This document shows, piece by piece, positions 7,982-16,472 of a stretch of 64,000 nucleotides of DNA. The position numbers and the translations under genes are program-made. Within the stretch, counting starts at the first letter, position 1, and each line of letters opens with the position of its first letter. The notes under the pieces were generated by a model. It did not search any database and was not told the origin of the DNA. It saw nothing but the letters and a program-made list of their open reading frames with translations. This DNA comes from a bacterium (GTDB lineage Bacteria > Spirochaetota > Leptospiria > Leptospirales > Leptonemataceae), in the NCBI GenBank assembly GCA_024742665.1, contig JANSYA010000007.1, positions 293,739 through 357,738 on the forward strand, given 5' to 3'.

Positions 7982-9319
7982 TCATTTTCGTCTGGCCGCT
8001 TCGACGTCCGCGACCGACTTCGGAATATCCGCCGTGAGCACTAAAGGCGTGTCGCCCTGAACCATAACGTCGTCTTCGATGCGCACGCCGATGCCCGCGA
8101 ATCGTTCCGGCGTGTGTTCGTTGTCCGGCGCGAAGTACAGGCCCGGCTCGACGGTGCAGACCATGCCGTCTTCCAATTTGCGGGGCTCTTTGGCGCGATG
8201 ATCGTAGTAGGAACCCACGTCATGCACGTCCATGCCCAGATAGTGACCGGTTTTATGCATATAAAAATGCTGATAAGCTTTTTCTTCGATCTGCTGATCG
8301 ACGCTGCCGGTCAGCACTTTTAGATCGATCAAACTCTGCACCAGATCGCGCACGGTTCGGTCGTGAATTTCGCCCATCGAAACGCCGGCGACCGTCCCGC
8401 GTATCGCGCGCTCCTGCGCGTTCAGCACGGCTTCGTATACGTCGCGCTGCTCCGGCGTATAAGTTTCGCTTACGGGAAAAGTCCGCGTAACGTCCGCGTT
8501 CATGTGATATTTATCCGCGCCCGCGTCGACGAGCACCAAATCGCCGGCCTGCATCTGGCGATTGTTTTCGATGTGATGCAAGATACAGGCGTTCGGACCG
8601 GAAGCTACGATCGAAGGATAGGCTTCGCCGCCGTCGCCCTTACGAAACTCGTATTGTAGTAGCGCTTCCAGTTCGTACTCGAACATGCCCGGGCGCGTGT
8701 CGCGATACAGAGCCCTGTGTCCGTTCGCGGTCAGTCGCGCGCACTCGCGTAAAATTTCGAGATCGTGGCCGTCTTTGATCAGGCGCAGCTCGTGCAAAAT
8801 GAGCGCCGGATTTACAACCGTGCCCGGACCATAATCTCCGGAGCGCGCGCGCTGCATGACTTCGTTCGCCTTGCCGAGGACCCGGGCGTCCCGGGTGGTC
8901 GCGTCCTGGCCGCCGAAGCGATAGTACAGCGTGCTTTTATTTTTTAGTAGTTCGCCGAGGTCTTTTTCGAAGGCGCCGATCGAACGCGCTTCGTCTACGC
9001 CCAGAGTTGCCGGTGCGTCTTCGACGCCCAGTCGCGGCCCGTCCCAGGTCTCGCGGCTGCGATCGCGCTCGCGTAAGTACAGCCGGCTATGATCGGCGGT
9101 GAGCACGAGCACGCATTCTTCTTCGCCGAAACCCGTCAGATAATAGAAATCGGAATCCTGGCGAAAGCGGTAGTGCACGTCATTGCTTTTGATGCGCACC
9201 GGCGCGCTGAAGATCAGCGCCACGCCGTCGGCGGCCATCGTGGACTGGAAACGTTTGCGCCGCCCCGCGAAAACGTCGCGCGGGATCGCGGGGGGCGGTG
9301 TGAGAGTAGGGCTTTGCAT
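7982..9319 (-). CDS. pepP: Xaa-Pro aminopeptidase (M24B, aminopeptidase P)
   Basis: The enzyme removes N-terminal residues preceding proline. The N-terminal AMP_N domain begins PPAIPRDVFAGRRKRF and includes FRQDSDFYYLTGF. The C-terminal creatinase-fold domain has the five metal ligands in order: Asp in VDAGAD, Asp in NADVTRTFP, His in HKTGHYLGMDVHD, Glu in VEPGLYF and Glu in VRIEDDV. ATG 9319 (445 residues) is preferred over an upstream in-frame start at 9415 because the extra 32 residues are a basic stretch before the conserved start. It is the last gene of an apparent aroE-folC-pepP run, 114 bases after folC. Confidence 0.93.
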   Translation of the reverse strand: MQSPTLTPPPAIPRDVFAGRRKRFQSTMAADGVALIFSAPVRIKSNDVHYRFRQDSDFYYLTGFGEEECVLVLTADHSRLYLRERDRSRETWDGPRLGVEDAPATLGVDEARSIGAFEKDLGELLKNKSTLYYRFGGQDATTRDARVLGKANEVMQRARSGDYGPGTVVNPALILHELRLIKDGHDLEILRECARLTANGHRALYRDTRPGMFEYELEALLQYEFRKGDGGEAYPSIVASGPNACILHHIENNRQMQAGDLVLVDAGADKYHMNADVTRTFPVSETYTPEQRDVYEAVLNAQERAIRGTVAGVSMGEIHDRTVRDLVQSLIDLKVLTGSVDQQIEEKAYQHFYMHKTGHYLGMDVHDVGSYYDHRAKEPRKLEDGMVCTVEPGLYFAPDNEHTPERFAGIGVRIEDDVMVQGDTPLVLTADIPKSVADVEAARRK

Positions 9320-9433
9320 GATCAATCGGGACGCGGCTGCGCGCGTTCTTTTGTTCAGAGATTTCGCGCGTCGGGTATACTGTTTGTTCAGACGTCCGGG
9401 GCGCGATCGCGTCACACGGGTGAACCCGCCGCC

Positions 9434-10894
9434 TCAGAGATCCGGGTCTGTTTTCTCGCCCCCGGCCGTCAGTTCCACAAAATAATTATAAATGCGATGG
9501 CTGCCGAGCACGACCACGCAGCGCACATCCGCAGGGGGCGGGGAGGGCGCGCGACCGGCCGCCGCGTCAGTGGACTCCGGCGCGGCATCGAAGTCCTCCG
9601 GCAAGCGGGCCGCGAAATCGGCGGGCCAGGCGGCCAGGTCGCCGCCGGTCAAAAGCCGCGCTCGATGAAATCCAATCTCCCGGGCGGCCGCCAGGCATTC
9701 GACCGGGTCGCGGTCTTTTAAGACGCCCAGGCGCAGTTCGCAGGCGGCAAGGCCCGGGAAGTCCGGTCGAGCCGTGAGATCCCGGAGCGAGCGCTGAATC
9801 GAAGCGGGATTGTGGGCCACGTCAAAATAGGCGATCGCTGTGGCGGCGCGGGCATCATCATCGTCATCGCGCGGGCTCCGATGCCCGTGCTGGCCTGGCA
9901 AAAGTCGCGCGGGCAGCTCACGGCGTTCCAGTCGTCCCGGGGGCGGCGCGATCGGAGCCAGATCTACCGGAGCGGGGCCGGAGCTTTCGGCTGTCGCCCG
10001 GGACGCGGACGTGCCTGTCGTATCGAAAATAAAGCGGGCGTAGGCCAGATTCTCCGCGAGATAATCCTCGAACGCAGCGTCCGGCCGCCAGGCGCAGATC
10101 TTCGCTTCCGGAGCCAGACGACGGATCTCCGCTTCGATTTCGTCGGCGCCGAGCGCGCTCTGGGGGCCATAAAAGACGCGGCGACACTCGGGCGAAACGA
10201 TACCCAGCTTTTCGGTTAAGATCGCCTGCGGCGTTTCTCCGAGAATTTGCGTGTGTTCTAAATCAATCCGCGTGAGCACTACCGTGTCCGCCCGGGCGAT
10301 GCGCGTCGCGTCGAAGCGGCCGCCCAGCCCGGCCTCGAAAATTTGCACCGGGCAGTCCCGACTCTGAAACAGATGCCAGGCGAGCAGGGTGAAGATTTCG
10401 AAATAGCTGAACGACGCATAGTCCGGCAGCATCGTTTGTAAATGCTCAAGACCGGCGACGGCATCCCGTGCGTTGATCGGAGTGCGATCCAGGCGAATGC
10501 GTTCGAGCGGGCTCGTAAGATGCGGCGAAGTATACAAACCGACCCGCGCCTGCGCGCTCGCTTGTTCCGATTCCGGAGAAACATCCGCCTGGCCGCGATG
10601 GCCTGTGCGGGCTTCCGCGATCGCGGCCAGGTACCAGGCCGTCGATCCTTTGCCGTTGCTGCCGACGATGCTGATGCGTTCGCCGCGGGCTCGCGGCCAG
10701 AGTTCTCGCGAGAGCGCAAACATAGTTTCACGGGATGCTTCCAATCGCCGGCGATCGAAAGCCCGGGAGCGCTCCGGATTGATGCGCGCGTTTAAGTCCG
10801 CCAGAAATTCTTCGAAGGCCCGGGCTTCCGCTTCGTCGTTCGCGGAGTCTTCCGGTCCGGGAACATTCCCGGAGCTGTCGGCAGAATATGCCAC
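9434..10894 (-). CDS. folC: Dihydrofolate synthase / folylpolyglutamate synthase
   Basis: This is a Mur-ligase-family enzyme of 486 residues that adds glutamate to dihydropteroate and tetrahydrofolate. The ATP-binding loop is GSNGKGSTAWYLA, and the acidic motif FEAGLGGRFDATR follows, as in FolC. An inserted loop near residues 310-350 contains a run of Asp (RDDDDDARA) followed by YFDVAHNPAS, the conserved DGAHNPxx motif. The first 30 residues are acidic and poorly conserved. The start is 7 bases after the aroE stop, so the genes are co-transcribed. Confidence 0.92.
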   Translation of the reverse strand: MAYSADSSGNVPGPEDSANDEAEARAFEEFLADLNARINPERSRAFDRRRLEASRETMFALSRELWPRARGERISIVGSNGKGSTAWYLAAIAEARTGHRGQADVSPESEQASAQARVGLYTSPHLTSPLERIRLDRTPINARDAVAGLEHLQTMLPDYASFSYFEIFTLLAWHLFQSRDCPVQIFEAGLGGRFDATRIARADTVVLTRIDLEHTQILGETPQAILTEKLGIVSPECRRVFYGPQSALGADEIEAEIRRLAPEAKICAWRPDAAFEDYLAENLAYARFIFDTTGTSASRATAESSGPAPVDLAPIAPPPGRLERRELPARLLPGQHGHRSPRDDDDDARAATAIAYFDVAHNPASIQRSLRDLTARPDFPGLAACELRLGVLKDRDPVECLAAAREIGFHRARLLTGGDLAAWPADFAARLPEDFDAAPESTDAAAGRAPSPPPADVRCVVVLGSHRIYNYFVELTAGGEKTDPDL

Positions 10895-10901
10895 GGATGT
10901 C

Positions 10902-11885
10902 TCATTCTCCGGTCGCGCGTTTGCGCAGGGCGGCCAGCAGTTCTTTTTCCATGAGATTTTCCGGAGCCTTCTCGCCGGTGAAGAGTTCGAATTGAATCAC
11001 CGCCTGGTATAAGAGCATTAAATAGCCGGGCACTGTTTGCGCGCCGGCCGCCGCCGCGTGTTTTAGCAGCGGCGTTCGCATCGGATTATAAACGATGTCG
11101 AAGACGTGATGAAAGTCGCGAATGAAATCCGCGGGCAGGGGCAGTCCCTGGGCCGCTCCCTGCATTCCAAGGGGAGTCGTGTGTATGATCACATCGATGT
11201 CTTCGGGCGCGAGGTCTTTATAGCCGGCGGTTTCCTCCGGTGCTTCACCTGCTCTGGCGCCGCCTTTCGCGCCGGTTTTCTTGCCGGAGTTTGCGACAGA
11301 CTTTGTGGTCGTGTTTTCGACAGTATTTTCAACGGCGCGAATCATCGTCGACCGGCGGTTGTGCATCGACTTGAGCTGGCTCACGAAGCTGCGAACTTTG
11401 CGGCCGTTGCGCCCGGCCACGGCGAGCATGGCCGGATTTTCTTCTAATAGTAAAGCGTGCGCGATGGCCGTCGCCGAACCGCCGTAGCCCAGCAATAAGA
11501 AGCGCCGTCCGCGCAGGTCCGGACAGTGCTGCTTCAGAGCGCGCACGGCGCCCGCGCCGTCGGTATTGTGCGCTTTCAGATAGTCCGTTTCTGGATCGCG
11601 GATCAGCGTGTTCGCCGCTCCGCAGTATTCGGTCAGATCGTCCCAGTCGTCGGCGATCTTCGCCGCCCAGGCCTTGTGAGGAATCGTCACCGACAGGCCG
11701 TCGAGCTGCAGCGCCGTGATGCCGCGCTTGAGGGCGGCGCCGGTTGCGGCGACGTCGAAGGGCACATAGACCGCGTTGATTTTTTTCGCGGCGAAGGCGG
11801 CGTTGTGAATCAGGGGACTGAGCGAATGTCCGGTCGGATGCCCGAGGATTCCGAAGACTCTGGTATTTCCGTTAATATGAATCAT
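10902..11885 (-). CDS. aroE: Shikimate dehydrogenase with an inserted basic loop
   Basis: The enzyme reduces 3-dehydroshikimate with NADPH in the chorismate pathway. Visible motifs are GHSLSPLIHNAAF (substrate-binding Ser residues), VTIPHKAWA (catalytic Lys), NTDGAG (catalytic Asp) and the nucleotide loop LLGYGGSATAIA. ATG 11885 gives 327 residues; the frame upstream to 11990 runs through a basic, poorly conserved stretch and overlaps the divergent gene region. The protein is about 45 residues longer than usual, because of a Lys/Gly/Thr-rich insertion with a VENTVENT duplication in the NADP domain (around residues 185-225), just after GRNGRKV. It is the first gene of aroE-folC-pepP. Confidence 0.93.
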   Translation of the reverse strand: MIHINGNTRVFGILGHPTGHSLSPLIHNAAFAAKKINAVYVPFDVAATGAALKRGITALQLDGLSVTIPHKAWAAKIADDWDDLTEYCGAANTLIRDPETDYLKAHNTDGAGAVRALKQHCPDLRGRRFLLLGYGGSATAIAHALLLEENPAMLAVAGRNGRKVRSFVSQLKSMHNRRSTMIRAVENTVENTTTKSVANSGKKTGAKGGARAGEAPEETAGYKDLAPEDIDVIIHTTPLGMQGAAQGLPLPADFIRDFHHVFDIVYNPMRTPLLKHAAAAGAQTVPGYLMLLYQAVIQFELFTGEKAPENLMEKELLAALRKRATGE

Positions 11886-12048
11886 GCCGTGCCTGAAGCG
11901 AACCGCGAAGCGGCGGTCGGTGTAAATCTTTATTTCGATTCGAAAAAATTCGTATGGCGGCGAAAATTTTGAAATCGCCGCGATGGACAAAGGCCGCGAT
12001 TATTGGTTGTATTCACAGATCACTGACATTTCCTGGAACAGAAGCGAT

Positions 12049-12369
12049 ATGGTCACTCATTTTGTCCCAGTAGATGCTCTTGCCTATGTCCTGACCGGTC
12101 TGGTCGCGGCCTGGTTCTATTACCATTATATGCGCCGGGATCTGCTGGGCGGTTTCTGGGGCGCGGTCGTGATCGGAGTGATCGGCGCGGTGATGGTTCA
12201 CTCGGTGCTCTCGCTGTTTAACAACTGGTTCGCACGCCTGCTCAACTGGCTGATGAAACCGGAGCTGGGCGGCTTTCACGTCCGGGTCAATATGCTGGCC
12301 GCCATGGCCGGCGCCTTCCTCTTTGTGTTCATTCTAAACCGCATCAACCACGACAAAGAGAGGCGCTAG
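12049..12369 (+). CDS. Small membrane protein, family unrecognised
   Basis: ATG 12049 gives 106 residues; the frame is open back to 11983, but the upstream part overlaps the aroE promoter region. There are three likely membrane segments: near residues 8-25 (ALAYVLTGLVAAWFYYHY), 32-55 (GGFWGAVVIGVIGAVMVHSVL) and 83-100 (AAMAGAFLFVFIL). They are joined by short charged loops, and the end is basic (NRINHDKERR). The layout resembles small GlsB/YeaQ-type membrane proteins, but I do not recognise the sequence. A hairpin-rich direct repeat begins at its stop codon and may terminate it. Confidence 0.7.
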   Translation: MVTHFVPVDALAYVLTGLVAAWFYYHYMRRDLLGGFWGAVVIGVIGAVMVHSVLSLFNNWFARLLNWLMKPELGGFHVRVNMLAAMAGAFLFVFILNRINHDKERR

Positions 12370-12471
12370 CACAAGATTGGCCGTAAGGCCAATCGCAGCT
12401 CTGCGCACCGCGCAGAGGCGCCGCTCTCTACAAAACGGCGCTAGCACAAGATTGGCCCTGAGGCCAATCGC
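12362..12471. repeat. Direct repeat of a 35-bp hairpin unit with a third hairpin between copies
   Basis: Two copies of a 35-bp unit lie at 12362-12396 and 12437-12471 and differ only in the loop. Each unit contains an 8-bp perfect stem: GATTGGCC/GGCCAATC at 12375-12394 with loop GTAA, and at 12450-12469 with loop CTGA. Between them CTCTGCGC/GCGCAGAG (12399-12417) forms another 8-bp stem. The first copy overlaps the stop of the 12049 gene. No T-run follows, so this is not a standard terminator. It looks like a REP-type intergenic element, and a related hairpin occurs at 27581-27598. Confidence 0.75.
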
Positions 12472-12489
12472 GACCTTTTTCGAAACGCT

Positions 12490-12843
12490 TCAATTCTTTC
12501 CGGGTGGAATCAGCGGCGTGACATTGGAGGGACTGTCCGACCCGCCGTTTGCCGGGGGCGGGACGCCATCCAGCGCGACGATGCGGGGCCGGGGCCGGGA
12601 ACCCTTTTCCAGCTCTTCAATGCGAACGACCGCCTGCATCGGGATGAAAATTCGTTTCGTATCTTCGAATTCCGTCCGGAGGGCCTCTTCGGTCGGATCG
12701 ACCAGAATTTTCGAGTTTTCCCCGAATACCAGGTCCTCGATTTCGACGAAACCCATCAAATTGCCCTGTAGCACGCTTTTGGCGTAGATTTGGTACGATT
12801 TGCCCTGATTTACGAAGATTACCCGATAGAGACTGTTACTCAT
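12490..12843 (-). CDS. DUF1820 family protein
   Basis: This 117-residue cytosolic protein matches DUF1820 along most of its length. The pattern is YRVIFVNQGKSYQIYAKSV, then GFVEIEDLVFGE, VDPTEEALRTEFED and IPMQAVVRIEEL. The C-terminal 25 residues (PPPANGGSDSPSN region) are Pro/Gly/Ser-rich and probably disordered. The family's function is unknown. It is transcribed divergently from fliD, with 168 bases between the starts holding both promoters. It is convergent with the 12049 gene across the hairpin repeat. Confidence 0.88.
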   Translation of the reverse strand: MSNSLYRVIFVNQGKSYQIYAKSVLQGNLMGFVEIEDLVFGENSKILVDPTEEALRTEFEDTKRIFIPMQAVVRIEELEKGSRPRPRIVALDGVPPPANGGSDSPSNVTPLIPPGKN

Positions 12844-13011
12844 AAGATCCTTACGCTTTGCTCACCGGGGAATCAGATCTCCGGCCGGCTTCTACGTCAA
12901 GCTGCGGGTAAAAATCTCGTTAGAAACTCTCATCTTTTTGTCGAAATTCCCGATTGTATCTATAGAACGGCTCTGACGCACAGAAGCGCGCTGGAGCCCA
13001 GGAGATACAGA

Positions 13012-15249
13012 ATGCCGGCACCGCCAGTCATGGACCTCGGATCAGGGATGGATACTCAGGGTACCATCCAGAAATTGATGCAGATCGAACGCATCCCGCT
13101 GCAGCGTATGCAGCAGGAAAACGGTCTGCGTGAGATCCAGATCCGGGCCTATGAAGAAGTGCGCAAACGCACCCGCGATCTGGCGGACAAGAGCCGCAAA
13201 CTGTATTCGATCACGGGCGCTTTCTCCGATCGCTCGGTCGTCTCCAGCGATCCCGGCGCCATCACCGGCCAGGCTTCGCCTTCCGCCGACGCGGGCGAAC
13301 AGCAGGTCGAAGTCCTGTCGCTTGCGTCCAATCATCAGATTCACTCCGACCCCGTCTCGGTGGACGAAAAGCTGCCCGCCGGTAAATTCATGATTACGGC
13401 CGGCGGCAAAGATCGTACGATTCAGTTTAAGGGCGGCAACGTTCGCCGCCTGATGGAGCAGCTCAAACGCGACGGCGAAAAGCTCTTCGACGTCACCGGC
13501 GTAAACACCGACGCATCGCATCTGCTGATCAGCCTGCGCTCGAAGCACAGCGGCGAAAGCGGCAAAATGCAATTCACCGATCCCGACGGACTGCTCGGAA
13601 AGATCGGCCTGGTCCAGCCGGGCACTGTCGAAACCAGTCCGGAAAAAGTTTTGTTTCGCCGCGGCGAACTTTCTGAATACAAGCGCGATAACGGCGAAGC
13701 TCAGGCGGAACCGGTCGAGTATCGTTTGCTTTCCGCGGGGCGGGGCGTGGAGCTCGAAGGCGCGGGCGCGGTCTACTTAAAAGACGAACTACTAAAGCCG
13801 GGTGAACTCACCTTAAAGCTGCGAGCCCTCGAAGCGGCTCCCGAAAAAACTTCCGAAAAAAAACCCGAAAAAGAAGCGGCCGAAGAGGCCGGCGCTGAAG
13901 AGCCGGAAGCGAACGCAGACGACACCGAAGCAGAAAAAGAAACCGCTGCAGCCGAGCCCGAGACCGCGACGGTCGGTCCGGCGATTTCTCTGAAAATCGG
14001 CGACGTGGAACTCAAAGGCCAGCACATCGAACGTCGGCGCGTGCTCTCGGAAGAAGACGCGCAGGCCACTGACGAAGCCGAAGCTCCGGACGCCGCGAAG
14101 GATCCCGCGGTCGCCGAAAAAGAAGCCGACGCTGAAAAAGAAAAGCAGGCCCAGGATGCTGAGGATCTGGCGAAGTTTCTGAAAATCGGAATTGGAATCG
14201 TTACGAAGTCCGGCGAAGGCGAGACGACGAAAGAAGTCGTGCGCGAAATCGAAGTCGGGCAGCCCGCTTCGGAAATCAAATTGAATCTGGCGAATTTAGC
14301 CGGCGGTCCGGACGCGGATATCCAGGGCGTGTATTTTTTTCAGCCCGACGGCGGCAAAGGTCGCGTGGCGGATCTGGTCATGCAGCCCGCCGCGGCAACC
14401 GAGAAGCAGCTCCTACCCGTACACGAAACGAGCGCCGCGCGCGACGCGGTGATCAAAGTCAACGGCGTGGAAGTGCGCCGCTCGGAAAACAAGGCCATCA
14501 CCGACGTGATCCAGGGTCTGAGTCTGGATTTGAACCGCCCGACCCAGGGCCCGGTGACCGTCAGCATCAGCAACAATACCGACGAGATTACCGCTCAGAT
14601 CCAGGAGTGGGTCGCATCGTACAACGAATTGATGCTCTTCTTGCGCGAAAATTCCAATACCGACGGCAAAAAATTTATTCCGCCCGTGGCCGGCGAAGAC
14701 GATAAAAATCGTCCGTCTCCCGCCGAGCGCCAGGGCATCTTCGCGAGCGACAGCACCGTGCGCCAATTGATCGCCACGATCCGCTCCCAGGCGGCGCAAT
14801 CCTATCCGGCGACTCTCAAGCCGGCCTTTCGCGTGCTGGCCGACATCGGCATTTCAACCGGCGGCGTGGGCGCCAAGTGGGAAGACGTGCAGTACGGCTT
14901 TTTGCAAATCGAAGAAAAGAAGCTGAACGAGGCGCTCCGGGCGAATCCGGAAGCCGTGCGCGAACTCTTCGCCTCGGATACGAACGAAGACAGCGTGCCC
15001 GACAACGGCATGGCGGTGAGTCTGGAAAAAAGCCTGCGGCCGTACAATCGGACCTCCGGCGGCCTGATCGCGGCCCGGATCACCATGCTCAAAGATCAGA
15101 TCTCGTCTAACAAAGAAGAGATGTTTCGCAAAGAACGCAGCATTGAAAACAAGCAGCAGAGTCTGCGCGAACGATTCGGTCGCATGGAGCAGGCCGTGCA
15201 GCGCAATCGATCGATGGGCGATTATTTGAAGCGGAACGGACCACAGTAG
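13012..15249 (+). CDS. fliD: Flagellar filament cap protein FliD with a long acidic insertion
   Basis: FliD caps the periplasmic flagellar filament and folds exported flagellin. The N-terminal D0 region contains DLGSGMDTQGTIQKLMQIE, and the C-terminal D0/D1 region contains VASYNELMLFLRENSN, TLKPAFRVLADIGIST and the terminal heptad coiled coil ending MGDYLKRNG. ATG 13012 follows GGAG at 13001-13004 and gives 745 residues. An in-frame extension back to 12790 runs opposite the DUF1820 gene and is rejected. The middle, about residues 275-325 and 345-390, is Glu/Ala/Lys/Asp low-complexity sequence inserted between two similar beta segments (ISLKIGDVEL and FLKIGIGIVT). The gene heads a run with 15419-16435. 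Confidence 0.93.
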   Translation: MPAPPVMDLGSGMDTQGTIQKLMQIERIPLQRMQQENGLREIQIRAYEEVRKRTRDLADKSRKLYSITGAFSDRSVVSSDPGAITGQASPSADAGEQQVEVLSLASNHQIHSDPVSVDEKLPAGKFMITAGGKDRTIQFKGGNVRRLMEQLKRDGEKLFDVTGVNTDASHLLISLRSKHSGESGKMQFTDPDGLLGKIGLVQPGTVETSPEKVLFRRGELSEYKRDNGEAQAEPVEYRLLSAGRGVELEGAGAVYLKDELLKPGELTLKLRALEAAPEKTSEKKPEKEAAEEAGAEEPEANADDTEAEKETAAAEPETATVGPAISLKIGDVELKGQHIERRRVLSEEDAQATDEAEAPDAAKDPAVAEKEADAEKEKQAQDAEDLAKFLKIGIGIVTKSGEGETTKEVVREIEVGQPASEIKLNLANLAGGPDADIQGVYFFQPDGGKGRVADLVMQPAAATEKQLLPVHETSAARDAVIKVNGVEVRRSENKAITDVIQGLSLDLNRPTQGPVTVSISNNTDEITAQIQEWVASYNELMLFLRENSNTDGKKFIPPVAGEDDKNRPSPAERQGIFASDSTVRQLIATIRSQAAQSYPATLKPAFRVLADIGISTGGVGAKWEDVQYGFLQIEEKKLNEALRANPEAVRELFASDTNEDSVPDNGMAVSLEKSLRPYNRTSGGLIAARITMLKDQISSNKEEMFRKERSIENKQQSLRERFGRMEQAVQRNRSMGDYLKRNGPQ

Positions 15250-15418
15250 ACTCCGGCGGCCTCGCGGGGCCGTCGTGAAATTCAGGCGATGGGCCGTCGG
15301 CGGAGCGAAAATGCTCAGGGCCGGCGGGCATCCAGCCGATGAGAGACATAATAGCAAAAGCGCCGGACCCGCATTTTTTAGGATCAGGGGCGACCGGGCG
15401 CAGGGTGGAGCAGCAGCA

Positions 15419-16435
15419 ATGCAGATTTACGTAAACGAACAAGAGCTGGACGCGGAACTGACCGGCGAACAAAATCTGGCTCAAATCTACAAGGCCGTCA
15501 ACGAATGGATCGCCGGGCACAACCGCTACATTCTGTCGATGCGCGTGGATTCTCAGGACGTGGCCCTGTCGGGACTGGATGACATCGGCATGGAGTCGGT
15601 CGCCCGGGTGGATTTTTACGTCGGCGACGAACTCGATATGGTGCTGACGACCCTCGGCGAACTCGATCGCTACGTCGATCAGATCGGCTCGACGCTCTAC
15701 GAAAGCGACGGCGTCGGCGAAAACGATATTGTAAATTTGAACGAAGGCCTGCAGTGGATCCGTCAGATCCTGGCGTCCTTTTCTTCGATCATCAACCTGG
15801 ACCTGGGTTCGATGAGCGTGCTCGTGCCCGGCAGCGCCGGCTCCGAAGCCATCGACCGAATTCTTGAGCGTCTGGACAAACGCATCCAGAACTTCGTGCA
15901 CCAGAACGGCCGCGAAGCGATCGAAGACTTTCTGGAAGACCTGCGCAGCTTTAAGTTCTTTGTAATGAAACTGGAACTACAGCTGCGGACCATGAACGCC
16001 CGCACTGATGAGCTGGTGAATCTGGTCGAGCGCTTCGACAAAGAAATTCCCGAGCTGACGAAGGGCATCGTTTCGATTAACGAAGGCTTCAACTCCGGCA
16101 AGGATTTCGCGGCGCTGGAAACCCTCGATCGTGTTACCGAGCGTCTGAACGAATATATTTCGGCGCTCTTCGCTCTGGACTATCAGCTGCGCCGGGCGGC
16201 GGACGCCGGCGGCGAAGGCGCGCGCACCCTCAAAGACATTCAGGTCGGCGACGTGAGCTTTCATTCCGTTGCGACCGATCTGACGGGACTGCTGAAAGAT
16301 CTCTCGGCGGCCTTAGAAGAAAACGACATCGTCGCGGCCGGGGATATTCTGGAATACGAACTGACCGAGAAACTGGGCCTGCTCCAGCCGTATCTGACAG
16401 AAATTCGTCAATTAGTGCTTGCCACCCGCAGCTAA
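15419..16435 (+). CDS. Conserved helical protein downstream of fliD, function unknown
   Basis: ATG 15419 gives 338 residues; an in-frame start at 15275 would add a basic stretch without conserved features. The first 60 residues (MQIYVNEQELDAELTGEQNL) look like a small alpha/beta domain. The remainder is acidic and helical with many Leu/Asp/Glu heptads, no signal peptide and no membrane segment, so it is cytosolic. It follows fliD by 169 bases on the same strand. FliS-like chaperones occupy this position in other bacteria, and a role as a flagellar chaperone or regulator is possible, but there is no sequence evidence for FliS. A 10-bp hairpin follows the stop. Confidence 0.75.
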   Translation: MQIYVNEQELDAELTGEQNLAQIYKAVNEWIAGHNRYILSMRVDSQDVALSGLDDIGMESVARVDFYVGDELDMVLTTLGELDRYVDQIGSTLYESDGVGENDIVNLNEGLQWIRQILASFSSIINLDLGSMSVLVPGSAGSEAIDRILERLDKRIQNFVHQNGREAIEDFLEDLRSFKFFVMKLELQLRTMNARTDELVNLVERFDKEIPELTKGIVSINEGFNSGKDFAALETLDRVTERLNEYISALFALDYQLRRAADAGGEGARTLKDIQVGDVSFHSVATDLTGLLKDLSAALEENDIVAAGDILEYELTEKLGLLQPYLTEIRQLVLATRS

Positions 16436-16444
16436 ACCAGCAAT

Positions 16445-16472
16445 GCCGTGGCAGTGCCCCTACTGCCACGGC
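16445..16472. repeat. Strong hairpin after the fliD-linked gene
   Basis: A perfect 10-bp inverted repeat, GCCGTGGCAG (16445-16454) and CTGCCACGGC (16463-16472), encloses an 8-base loop 9 bases after the stop of the 15419 gene. Only a weak T-containing stretch follows (AAAACCTTTT, 16478-16487), so it is an imperfect terminator. It overlaps the earliest possible start (GTG 16448) of the next gene and may hide that start in mRNA. Confidence 0.6.

Noticed and set aside
12790..13011. N-terminal extension of FliD
   Set aside because: Overlaps the start of the divergent DUF1820 gene and its promoter; a GGAG site precedes ATG 13012, where FliD similarity begins.
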